Positions 19,431 to 27,548 of a stretch of DNA of 64,000 bases are shown here, piece by piece. The stretch lies in assembly GCA_045588485.1 (NCBI GenBank), contig JAZNEI010000039.1, forward strand, positions 1-64,000. Reading direction: 5' to 3'. Source of the stretch: HGM04593 sp045588485 (GTDB lineage: Bacteria > Bacteroidota > Bacteroidia > Bacteroidales > Bacteroidaceae). A program made the translations under genes and the position numbers. Each line of letters begins with the position of its first letter. Positions within the stretch are counted from its first letter, which is position 1. The notes under the pieces were generated by a model. That model saw only the letters and a list, made by a program, of their open reading frames with translations, ran no database searches and had not been told where the DNA came from.

Positions 19431-19601
19431 TTATGGCCTGAAACTAGGAGGACCCGATGGCTGCATTGTCGGCGGAGGTGGTGCAACGGGACGATGCATA
19501 GAGGGACCAAACATCGGAGGATAGGGACGTGGCGAAATTCCAAACGGTGGTGGGGGAGGTGGTGGTGAAAAATATCGCCAATCGTCATCGTATCTTGTCA
19601 G
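19431..19601 (-). other. In-frame proline-rich continuation after the TGA of the DUF4251 gene
   Basis: Directly after the TGA stop (19602-19604) the same frame continues for 56 sense codons to a TAA at 19431-19433. It reads LTRYDDDWRYFS, then a run of seven prolines, then FGISPRPYPPMFGPSMHRP and further PPPP and GPP segments. The TAA is placed right before the terminator, as expected of a real gene end. The TGA is followed by C, a weak stop context in bacteria. Either the gene suffered a nonsense mutation, or readthrough makes a longer form, or there is a base error. Confidence 0.6.
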
Positions 19602-20210
19602 TCAGTAGTACGATGCTGTACCTTCGAACACTCCGGCACTATTGTAAGGATAGATGTACCCACTCATAGTTATCGGCTGTCCGCTGAAATTTGGGTCGAC
19701 ACGTGCTGTAGCCTGGTTGGTTCTTGCGGTTAATGTTATATACACCGTAGCCGAGAAATTACCGCCCTGAATGACATAACTGTAGAAAATATTGCCATCG
19801 CTGTCCTGCGACATACGCTCGCCACTGATATTTCCTTCGAGCGTCACACCACCCAAGCCATTGGGAGAATATACATTCGAGTTATTGAAGGCTGTCTGCA
19901 CTGTACCCTGACCATCATTTATCGAGACGTAGTTGGTACTTTGGGTGACAAAACGTGTTACACCGTTGTTTAATGTAACATTCGATGCCTCAAGAGCCCA
20001 GGAACCATTGCGCAACGCCTCTACAGCCTGCACGTATGCCGTTGAGTCCTCTTGCTGTTCGCGTCTCTCTTCGGCAGCCTTCTTTTTCAGTCTCTCGGCA
20101 CGCCAGGCTGCTTCGCGCTCGGCTTTAGTCATCTTTTTGCTACTCTGCGAGAATGCTGTAATCTGCCAACCCAACGTAAGCAGCAATACAAAAAACAGAT
20201 ACTTTTTCAT
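19602..20210 (-). CDS. Exported DUF4251 family protein
   Basis: A 202-residue protein with a signal peptide (to about residue 22, ITAFSQ), a charged helical segment rich in Lys/Arg/Glu (MTKAEREAAWRAERLKKKAAEERREQQ), and the DUF4251 domain (ALRNGSWALEASNVTLNNG, FVTQSTNYVSINDGQGTVQ, NGLGGVTLEGNISG, ITLTARTNQATARVDPNFSG). Function of the domain is unknown; it is nearly confined to Bacteroidetes. The domain itself is complete at the TGA; the proline-rich in-frame sequence after it is listed separately. Confidence 0.85.
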   Translation of the reverse strand: MKKYLFFVLLLTLGWQITAFSQSSKKMTKAEREAAWRAERLKKKAAEERREQQEDSTAYVQAVEALRNGSWALEASNVTLNNGVTRFVTQSTNYVSINDGQGTVQTAFNNSNVYSPNGLGGVTLEGNISGERMSQDSDGNIFYSYVIQGGNFSATVYITLTARTNQATARVDPNFSGQPITMSGYIYPYNSAGVFEGTASYY

Positions 20211-20337
20211 AAGTGATAATTTAAAATGTACTTACTGTAACAACACTTTTTTCGATTAAAACAAATGAAAAGACAAGTGTGCCATTAAAAATGTTGTAAT
20301 ATTTGCTAAAACCGTTCTTCAATTACATAAAATTATA

Positions 20338-20345
20338 TATCTTTG
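20338..20345 (+). promoter_or_regulatory. Promoter -7 element for GH43-nagB operon
   Basis: TATCTTTG followed by CGC. A small GCGCTAAAGCGC dyad overlaps the expected start of transcription. Leader length about 100 nt. Confidence 0.55.
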
Positions 20346-20449
20346 CGCTAAAGCGCGAAGAACAACTGCGCTTGCTGCGAAATTAAAGTAAACTTTTATC
20401 TCGTTTGCTGGTTAGGCTCTTTGCGCTAAGGCACATTACAATAATAGGA

Positions 20450-21463
20450 ATGAAGAGACATCTTCTTACATACATTGCTGCACTGACAATAGCTTCTTGC
20501 AGCAATAACAATGTGGAGACGTGGGAACTACGAACCCCTGACGGCTCACCGGCTCGTGTCGTCTCCATTGATACGATGGAGATGAGTAATCCTTTCGTTA
20601 TATTCGATAAAAACCGGCTTACATATTATATGACCGGTGACGGAGGATATATTTGGAAAAGCAACGACCTTCACAAGTGGAACGGCCCTTACAATGTGCT
20701 TTCACTCGATTCTCTCGAATGGATGGGTGCAAATCCTCAGATTACGGCTCCCGAGATTCACAAATTCAAAGGTAAATACTACTATTTGGCAACATTTACA
20801 CGTCAGGATGTAACAATTGACAATGTAGACGGCTATGATATTCCACGTCGTTCATGTCAACTTTTTGTGGCTGACAGTATCGAAGGACCATATAAACCAA
20901 TACCGGCCGAGACTCCGCTTCTGCGTGCCGACCAAGCTGCCCGTGGCGCAACATTCATTACCGATGAATATGACTCGGGATACCTTATATACAGCCACGA
21001 TTGGATTCAGAGCCGCGAAGGTACAACACAGATAATACTTATGACCGAGGACCTTTCACGTCAGATTGGTGAGCCTTATATAATGTTTCAAGCATCGCAG
21101 AATCCATGGTCGACAACAAAAGATGGCGTTCAATCCCAAATAATGGATGGACCTTGGCTTTTTGATACCGAAGAGCGCGAACTTGGTATGTTGTTTACTA
21201 CTGAGATTGACGGGAAAGGAGCATTAGGAGTGGCATATAGCGAAAAAGACCACGGATTGAACGGACCGTGGCACATAGAACCTCGCCCCTTGCTGACAGG
21301 AGGATATGGACAGGCAATGCTGTTCAACGATTTCGACGGCTCATTGGTTATGATGCTTCATAAAGATACAATCATTAACGGAGTAAGAAAGCCGGTACCA
21401 CAACTAATCGAAGTAGATAACCAGTTTGCACACCTGAAAATAAAAGGCAAATACAATTTTTAA
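20450..21463 (+). CDS. GH43-like lipoprotein
   Basis: A 337-residue lipoprotein (MKRHLLTYIAALTIASC, Cys at residue 17) with a five-bladed propeller typical of glycoside hydrolase family 43 and relatives: NPFVIFDKNRLTYYMTGDGG, APEIHKFKGKYYYLATFT, MDGPWLFDTEERELGMLFTT. In classical GH43 enzymes the general acid is the Glu of an EGP motif and the base is an Asp in the first blade; here DGP and NPF are found, so activity or specificity may differ. ATG 20450 is chosen because it begins the lipoprotein signal; the upstream TTG would add an unrelated 15 residues. nagB follows after 20 bp, suggesting amino-sugar-related use. Confidence 0.75.
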   Translation: MKRHLLTYIAALTIASCSNNNVETWELRTPDGSPARVVSIDTMEMSNPFVIFDKNRLTYYMTGDGGYIWKSNDLHKWNGPYNVLSLDSLEWMGANPQITAPEIHKFKGKYYYLATFTRQDVTIDNVDGYDIPRRSCQLFVADSIEGPYKPIPAETPLLRADQAARGATFITDEYDSGYLIYSHDWIQSREGTTQIILMTEDLSRQIGEPYIMFQASQNPWSTTKDGVQSQIMDGPWLFDTEERELGMLFTTEIDGKGALGVAYSEKDHGLNGPWHIEPRPLLTGGYGQAMLFNDFDGSLVMMLHKDTIINGVRKPVPQLIEVDNQFAHLKIKGKYNF

Positions 21464-21483
21464 ACCTTTAAATATAAACAATT

Positions 21484-22296
21484 ATGCGTTTAATTATCGA
21501 ACCTAACTACCAGCAGCTTTCAAGCTGGGCAGCAACTTACGTTGCAAAGAGAATCAACGAGTTCAACCCCACACCCGAGAAGCCTTTTGTTCTTGGCCTT
21601 CCTACCGGTGGTACTCCTCTTGGCACATACAAAGAGCTTATCAGACTCTACAACGAGGGTAAAGTGAGTTTCCAGAATGTAGTTACATTCAATATGGACG
21701 AGTATGTAGGTCTTCCCGAGGAGCACCCCGAGAGCTACCACTCATTTATGTGGAACAACTTCTTCAGCCATGTTGACGTTAAGAAGGAGAATGTAAATAT
21801 CCTTAATGGTAATGCCGAGGACCTTGTTGCAGAGTGTGCTCGCTATGAGGAGAAAATCAAGTCTTACGGCGGTATCCACCTTTTCCTCGGTGGTATCGGT
21901 CCCGACGGACACATCGCATTCAACGAGCCGGGTTCATCACTTGCATCACGTACACGTATCAAGACTCTTACAACAGACACTATCATTGCTAACTCACGCT
22001 TCTTCGACAACGACATCAACAAGGTGCCTAAGACAGCAGTTACAGTAGGTGTTGGTACAGTTATGGATGCTCAGGAGGTTCTTATCCTCGTCAACGGTCA
22101 CAACAAGGCACAGGCTCTTTATCATGCAGTTGAGGGTAACATCACTCAGATGTGGACAATCAGTATCCTTCAGATGCACCAGCACGGTATCATCGTTTGT
22201 GACGATGCTGCAACAGCCGAGCTTAAGGTGGGTACTGTAAACTACTTCAAAGATATTGAGCGCGACAACCTTTGTCCTTGCTCTAACCTTAAGTAA
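21484..22296 (+). CDS. nagB: Glucosamine-6-phosphate deaminase
   Basis: A 270-residue NagB that converts glucosamine 6-phosphate to fructose 6-phosphate and ammonia in the cytoplasm. Active-site residues align with the E. coli numbering: D72 (NMDEYVGL), D141, H143 and E148 (GPDGHIAFNEPGSS). Length equals the usual short form, with no fused extra domain. Codon usage looks strongly biased (well expressed). It forms a unit with the GH43-like gene and is closed by a strong terminator. Confidence 0.97.
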   Translation: MRLIIEPNYQQLSSWAATYVAKRINEFNPTPEKPFVLGLPTGGTPLGTYKELIRLYNEGKVSFQNVVTFNMDEYVGLPEEHPESYHSFMWNNFFSHVDVKKENVNILNGNAEDLVAECARYEEKIKSYGGIHLFLGGIGPDGHIAFNEPGSSLASRTRIKTLTTDTIIANSRFFDNDINKVPKTAVTVGVGTVMDAQEVLILVNGHNKAQALYHAVEGNITQMWTISILQMHQHGIIVCDDAATAELKVGTVNYFKDIERDNLCPCSNLK

Positions 22297-22342
22297 TAAA
22301 GGAAGAATATCTACAAGCAACATTGAAAAAGCTTGTGAAAAT

Positions 22343-22385
22343 AATACTCAGAAACGCATACATTTACGTTTCTGAGTATTATTTT
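22343..22385 (+). terminator. Terminator of nagB
   Basis: A 14-bp perfect stem (AATACTCAGAAACG and its complement) with a 10-base loop, followed by ATTTTTT. Confidence 0.92.
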
Positions 22386-22417
22386 TTATGCATCAGGTGT
22401 ATAAAAGCACAATTTTC

Positions 22418-22448
22418 TTTCGTATAAAAAAAACAAATTATATATTTG
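22418..22448 (+). promoter_or_regulatory. Promoter of GH125-GH97 operon
   Basis: TTTCG (22418-22422) and TATATTTG (22441-22448) are 18 bp apart. The leader to the ATG at 22506 is about 50 nt. Confidence 0.6.
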
Positions 22449-22505
22449 CGTTAACACATTCTCGGAGCGTTTGAAAAAATAAATTACTATAAAGCTTTAT
22501 ATAAA

Positions 22506-23915
22506 ATGAAAGGAACAAAGACATTACTACTATTTATGTTGGCGTTTATTATGATGCTACAGAGTAAAGCACAAGAGTATGTATCGAATCGTCCGCCGAT
22601 TAGCGAGAGACATTTTGTATCGCAGGCTGTTGAAAAAAAAATTGTAGAAACAGCTGCAGCACTGAAAAACAAAAAACTCGCGTGGATGTTTGCAAACTGT
22701 TTTCCCAACACATTGGATACTACTGTCTATCCCAACGGTGATGGTGATACTTTTGTCTACACCGGCGATATAGCGGCCATGTGGCTCAGAGATTCGGGTG
22801 CACAAGTGTGGACATATATGCGTTTTATTGCCGAGGATGAGGAACTGCGCAAGATGATTGCCGGTGTGATACAACGTCAGATGCGTTGCATCATAATAGA
22901 CCCGTATGCAAACGCATTCTACAAGGAACCCGACAAGGTGGGCGAATGGGCAAGCGACCAGACAAAAATGCTACCCGGTGTACACGAGAGAAAATGGGAG
23001 ATAGATTCACACTGCTACCCGATACGTCTTGCATACGAATATTGGAAACGTTCGGGCGATGAATCGATATTCACTGACGAGTGGATACAGTGTATCCAGC
23101 TTACACTTAAGACTTTCCGTGAGCAGCAACGTAAAAATGGAGTAGGTCCATACACTTTCTTGCGTAAGACTGCAAGAGCATTCGATACACTTAATAATGG
23201 GGGTAAAGGAAGTCCGGTAAAGCCTGTCGGACTGATTGTTTCATCGTTCCGTCCCTCGGATGATGCCACAGTATTCCAGTTTCTGGTACCATCGAATTTC
23301 TTTGCAGTAAGTTCACTTAGAAAGGCTGCCGAGATTCTGAATAAAGTCAATAAGCGCGATGATATTGCCAATGAGTGTTTGCAACTTGCCAAGGAGGTCG
23401 AGAATGCTCTTAACGAGTATGCTATATATAATCACCCACGCTTCGGTCGGATATACGCCTTTGAGGTAGACGGATTCGGAAACCACCTGCTTATGGATGA
23501 TGCCAATGTACCAAGCCTCCTTGCAATGCCTTATCTTGACAAGAAATTTGCAAATGACCCTGTATATCTTAATACACGTAAGTTTGTATGGAGCGATAGC
23601 AACCCATATTTTTTCAAAGGAAAAGTTGCCGAGGGAATAGGCGGACCTCACGTTGGCTATGATATGGCTTGGCCTATGAGTATTATTATGAGAGCTCTTA
23701 CATCGACCGATGACAGCGAGATTAAAGAGTGTGTCGAGATGCTAATGAAGACCGATGCCGGAACCGGATTTATGCATGAGTCGTTTAATGTAGACAATCC
23801 TGAAAAATTCACTCGTTCATGGTTTGCATGGGTAAACGGTCTTTTCGGCGAGATGATACTTAAGATAATAGATGACGGAAAATTGGAGTTACTTAACAGT
23901 ATAGATATAAAATAA
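22506..23915 (+). CDS. GH125 exo-alpha-1,6-mannosidase (predicted)
   Basis: A 469-residue exported protein with signal peptide (to about residue 22, LQSKAQ). Family GH125 hallmarks: FPNTLDTTVY, FVYTGDIAAMWLRDSGAQVW, IIIDPYANAFYKEP, ERKWEIDSHCYPIRLAYEYW, LIVSSFRPSDDATVFQFLVPSN, GIGGPHVGYDMAWPMSIIMRA. Characterised members remove non-reducing alpha-1,6-mannose from N-glycans or mannan; BT3781 of B. thetaiotaomicron is an example. The next gene starts 2 bp after the stop, so the three genes form an operon. No SusC/SusD pair is adjacent. Confidence 0.92.
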   Translation: MKGTKTLLLFMLAFIMMLQSKAQEYVSNRPPISERHFVSQAVEKKIVETAAALKNKKLAWMFANCFPNTLDTTVYPNGDGDTFVYTGDIAAMWLRDSGAQVWTYMRFIAEDEELRKMIAGVIQRQMRCIIIDPYANAFYKEPDKVGEWASDQTKMLPGVHERKWEIDSHCYPIRLAYEYWKRSGDESIFTDEWIQCIQLTLKTFREQQRKNGVGPYTFLRKTARAFDTLNNGGKGSPVKPVGLIVSSFRPSDDATVFQFLVPSNFFAVSSLRKAAEILNKVNKRDDIANECLQLAKEVENALNEYAIYNHPRFGRIYAFEVDGFGNHLLMDDANVPSLLAMPYLDKKFANDPVYLNTRKFVWSDSNPYFFKGKVAEGIGGPHVGYDMAWPMSIIMRALTSTDDSEIKECVEMLMKTDAGTGFMHESFNVDNPEKFTRSWFAWVNGLFGEMILKIIDDGKLELLNSIDIK

Positions 23916-23917
23916 CT

Positions 23918-25450
23918 ATGAAACGCACACTTTTTACAGCCCTTTTCTTTGTGCTTGCGGCATCGGCAATGGCACAGACACTCTTCATAGGGCAGTATAA
24001 TATCCGATTCGATAAGAAATTAGACCGAGAACAAGGAAACGGTTGGGATGTACGTTCACCGGGAATTTACTCTTTGATAAATTACAAGGGGTGGGATATT
24101 TTCGGTGCACAAGAGGTGTTGTATAACCAGCTGAAAGACCTTAAAGCCAATATCGATGGATACGACTATATAGGTGTCGGCCGTGACGATGGTGCACAGA
24201 AGGGAGAGTTTGCCCCTATTTTCTATAAGAAAAGTCGATTGCGTTGCATCAAAAATGGTAATTTCTGGCTATCAGAGACACCCGATTCTGTTGGTTCAAA
24301 AGGGTGGGATGCTGCACTCTGCAGAATATGTACCTGGGGCAAGTTCGAGGACAAGAACAGCAAATGGCGTTTCTTTGCATTCAATCTTCACATGGACCAC
24401 ATTGGCAAAGTGGCACGATGCGAGAGTGCCAAACTTGTGCTGAGGAAAATCAAAGAGATGTGTGGTGATGCACCATATATTGTCACAGGAGATTTCAATG
24501 TCGACCAGAACGATAGCATATATACAATTCTCACAGGCTCGAAGATGCTTAACGACTCATATTCCATTGCCAAGCACAAGATGTGTGAGACCGGTTCAAT
24601 GAACTATTTCAACCCCGAGTATAAGACCGACAGCCGCATTGACCACATTTTTCTATCACCGCATTTCAAGGTACACAAGTTCGGCCTTAACACATACAAC
24701 TATTGGCAGCCTATTGAAGCTACTCCCGAGAAACTGCAAGCAATAGCCGATGGAGTAGAGGGTGTGGCACTTCATAAATCCTGCGTGCTATCCGACCACT
24801 ATCCAATTGACGCTGTTGTTGAGCTGCCTCGACTGCGTGCACCGCAAGATTGGGCACAATATAACAATTACAGCAAAGACAATGAGAAGTGCAAAGAGGC
24901 AAAGGTGGTGTTTATGGGAAACTCCATTACACGTAACTGGTATCGTTACCGTCCCGAGTTTTTTAATGAAAATGAGGGATATTTGTGTCGAGGAATCAGC
25001 GGACAGGTAACAGCACAGATGCTTGCCCGTTTCCGTTCGGATGTGATAAATCTGCATCCCAAAAAGGTGGTGATACTCGCAGGAACAAACGATATTGCAA
25101 TGAATCAGGGATATGTATCGATAGAGCACATATTCGAGAATATTGTATCTATGGCCGAGCTTGCAAAATGCAACGGTATAAAGGTTGTACTATGCTCGGT
25201 TCTCCCTGCCGACCGCTATAGTTGGTCGTGGGAGATTGACCGTGAGCGAGCTATCGAGTCGATAAAGAGCCTTAACGAGAAACTGCGTGCCTATGCAAAG
25301 AAAAACAAAATTCCTTATGCCGACTATTACTCGGCAATGGTCGACGAGAATATGGCACTGAAAAAGGAGTATCAGGAGGATGCCGTACACCCCAACAAAG
25401 AGGGGTATCTGGTAATGGAAGAGATTATACAAAAAATACTAAAAAAATAA
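23918..25450 (+). CDS. Endonuclease/exonuclease/phosphatase-SGNH hydrolase fusion
   Basis: A 510-residue exported protein (signal peptide to residue 20, SAMAQ) with two catalytic domains. Residues 21-305 are an EEP-fold phosphoesterase: IGQYNIRFD, E66 (AQEV), NLHMDH around 156-161, TGDFNVD (190-196), SRIDHIF (239-245) and SDHYPI (292-297). Residues 325-508 are an SGNH esterase: Ser336 in GNSIT, the AGTND block (388-392) and a final DAVH. The first domain could remove phosphate from phosphorylated glycans, and the second could remove acyl groups; both are inference. It lies between GH125 and GH97 genes with gaps of 2 and 3 bp. Confidence 0.88.
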   Translation: MKRTLFTALFFVLAASAMAQTLFIGQYNIRFDKKLDREQGNGWDVRSPGIYSLINYKGWDIFGAQEVLYNQLKDLKANIDGYDYIGVGRDDGAQKGEFAPIFYKKSRLRCIKNGNFWLSETPDSVGSKGWDAALCRICTWGKFEDKNSKWRFFAFNLHMDHIGKVARCESAKLVLRKIKEMCGDAPYIVTGDFNVDQNDSIYTILTGSKMLNDSYSIAKHKMCETGSMNYFNPEYKTDSRIDHIFLSPHFKVHKFGLNTYNYWQPIEATPEKLQAIADGVEGVALHKSCVLSDHYPIDAVVELPRLRAPQDWAQYNNYSKDNEKCKEAKVVFMGNSITRNWYRYRPEFFNENEGYLCRGISGQVTAQMLARFRSDVINLHPKKVVILAGTNDIAMNQGYVSIEHIFENIVSMAELAKCNGIKVVLCSVLPADRYSWSWEIDRERAIESIKSLNEKLRAYAKKNKIPYADYYSAMVDENMALKKEYQEDAVHPNKEGYLVMEEIIQKILKK

Positions 25451-25453
25451 TAG

Positions 25454-27412
25454 ATGACTATGAAAAGATTTTCGGTAATTCTGTTTGTTGCAATATTTTT
25501 TGCTTCAACCGCAATTTCTCAGACAAAACGAACACTCGTTTCGCCAAATGGGAAAATAAAATTAGAAGTTGAACTTTCGGACGGTATCACATACGATGTG
25601 TTCAGTGAGGGCGAACTCATACTCGATGACTGCCGTATGTCACTTGATGTAGATGGAAAAGTGTTAGGCTCGGTACCACAAGTTAAGAATGTCAAACGCA
25701 GGTCGGTAAACGAAATAAAGAAGCCTTTCCTGCATCTTAAATATGCCGAGGTTCCTAATATCTGCAACGAGATGGTACTGAATATGAAAGGAGGATATTC
25801 GGTAGAGTTTCGTGCGTACGACGATGGTATTGCCTATCGCTTTGTAACCAATTTAGGAAAAACAATAGAGGTTAACAACGAGGATATAACCCTCTTCTTC
25901 CCCGAGGAGACCAATCTTGTTCTTCAGCAGTGCGACCGTTTCAGAACATCGTACGAAGAGAGATACTCTTTTGTAAAATCGAGCGAATGGCACAGCTATC
26001 AAAAAATGGCACACTATCCGATACTTGCCATAACAGCAGGCGGAACAAAGATTCTTATGAGTGAATCGGATTTAAGAGACTATCCTGCACCTTTCTTCCG
26101 CAGCAACGATGCCAACGGTTTTTCGTCGGTGTTCCCCAAAGTGCCTTCAAAAGAGAAGCCTCGCAGCAACAAGAGCAATGATGTGCTTATGCGTCACAGA
26201 TACATCGCAAAGACCGATGGAACAAGAGAGTTTCCGTGGCGTTATTTTGTTATAACAAAGGACGAAGGCAAACTTATAGAGACAACAATGGGTTGTCGTC
26301 TTGCACAAGATAGCAGATTAGAGGATGTATCGTGGATTAAACCCGGACAGGCAAGTTGGGAGTGGTGGAACGGTGCGATTCCATACGGTCCCGAAATAAC
26401 ATTCAAAGCCGGACTGAATGTAGAGACATATAAGTATTTCATTGATTTTGCATCGAAATATGGCATCGAATATATTGTAATGGACGAGGGATGGGCAAAA
26501 GACAATATGGACCCATATACTCCCAACCCCGATTGTGATTTGCACAAAATTATAGCACACGGCAAAGAAAAGAATGTAGGTGTCATACTGTGGCTCACCT
26601 GGCGCTGTGTCGAGGAAAATCCCGGTCTCTTTGAAAAATTTGCCGAGTGGGGTGTTAAGGGTGTTAAAATCGACTTTATGGACCGAAGCGACCAATGGAT
26701 GGTAAACTTCTACGAAAGAACAGTAAAAGAGGCTGCTCGTCATAAGATTCTAGTCAATTTCCATGGAGCATATAAACCGGCAGGTCTTGAGTATATGTAC
26801 CCCAATCTGCTCTCTTACGAGGGTGTGACAGGTATGGAACAGATGGGTAACTGCCGCCCCGAGAACAGTATCTATCTGCCTTTCATGCGTAATGTGGTGG
26901 GAGCAATGGAGTACACCCCCGGTGCTATGAACAGCATGCAACCCGATAACTACTCGGCACGTCGTCCCAACTCGGGCAGCATCGGTACACGAGCCTATCA
27001 GATGGCACTGTTTGTGATTTTCGAATCGGGACTTCACATGCTTGCCGATAATCCGACACTATACTATAATAACGACGATTGTACAAGATTCATTGCCTCG
27101 GTACCGCTTCTTTGGGATAGCACGAAGGCTCTCTCGGCAAAATTGGGCGACCACCTTATCGTTGCAAAGAAGAGTGGCGAAAAATGGTTCTTAGGCGGAA
27201 TGACAGCCGAACGCAAAGAATCTCTTATAAAAGAGGTAACACTTGATTTTCTTCCCGAGGGTAAGGAGTTTACACTGACATCGTTCGAGGATGGCTCAAA
27301 CGCCGACCGACAGGCAATGCATTACGTTAAGAGAGTAAACAAAGTACGTAAGGGAGACACTATAACCATAAAAATGGTGCGTAACGGAGGTTACGCCGCA
27401 GTTATTGAGTGA
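25454..27412 (+). CDS. GH97 family glycosidase
   Basis: A 652-residue exported enzyme (signal peptide to about residue 23, STAISQ). GH97 layout: N-terminal beta-sandwich (SPNGKIKLEVELSDGITYDV, YSVEFRAYDDGIAYRF), catalytic barrel (PGQASWEWWNG, YGIEYIVMDEGWA, GVILWLTWR, WGVKGVKIDFMDRSDQ, ILVNFHGAYKPAGLEYMYPN) and C-terminal sandwich. GH97 includes inverting alpha-glucosidases (SusB) and retaining alpha-galactosidases; the Asp in KIDFMDR fits the retaining type, but this is inference. Either the first or third codon (both ATG) may be the start. Confidence 0.93.
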   Translation: MTMKRFSVILFVAIFFASTAISQTKRTLVSPNGKIKLEVELSDGITYDVFSEGELILDDCRMSLDVDGKVLGSVPQVKNVKRRSVNEIKKPFLHLKYAEVPNICNEMVLNMKGGYSVEFRAYDDGIAYRFVTNLGKTIEVNNEDITLFFPEETNLVLQQCDRFRTSYEERYSFVKSSEWHSYQKMAHYPILAITAGGTKILMSESDLRDYPAPFFRSNDANGFSSVFPKVPSKEKPRSNKSNDVLMRHRYIAKTDGTREFPWRYFVITKDEGKLIETTMGCRLAQDSRLEDVSWIKPGQASWEWWNGAIPYGPEITFKAGLNVETYKYFIDFASKYGIEYIVMDEGWAKDNMDPYTPNPDCDLHKIIAHGKEKNVGVILWLTWRCVEENPGLFEKFAEWGVKGVKIDFMDRSDQWMVNFYERTVKEAARHKILVNFHGAYKPAGLEYMYPNLLSYEGVTGMEQMGNCRPENSIYLPFMRNVVGAMEYTPGAMNSMQPDNYSARRPNSGSIGTRAYQMALFVIFESGLHMLADNPTLYYNNDDCTRFIASVPLLWDSTKALSAKLGDHLIVAKKSGEKWFLGGMTAERKESLIKEVTLDFLPEGKEFTLTSFEDGSNADRQAMHYVKRVNKVRKGDTITIKMVRNGGYAAVIE

Positions 27413-27470
27413 TTTACTATAATAGGGATATTTTTTTAAGAAACATAAACTGCTTCTTATTAAATTTGAT

Positions 27471-27504
27471 TACCTTTGCATTTGTATAAATGCAAAGGTT
27501 TTTT
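27471..27504 (+). terminator. Terminator overlapping the next promoter
   Basis: Arms ACCTTTGCATTT (27472-27483) and AAATGCAAAGGT (27488-27499) form a perfect 12-bp stem with a GTAT loop, followed by TTTTTT: an intrinsic terminator for the glycosidase operon. The left arm contains TACCTTTG (27471-27478), the -7 element for the next gene. Confidence 0.8.
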
Positions 27505-27548
27505 ATTTGCAACTTCTGATAAATCAATTAACACAAAAAACAATAATC

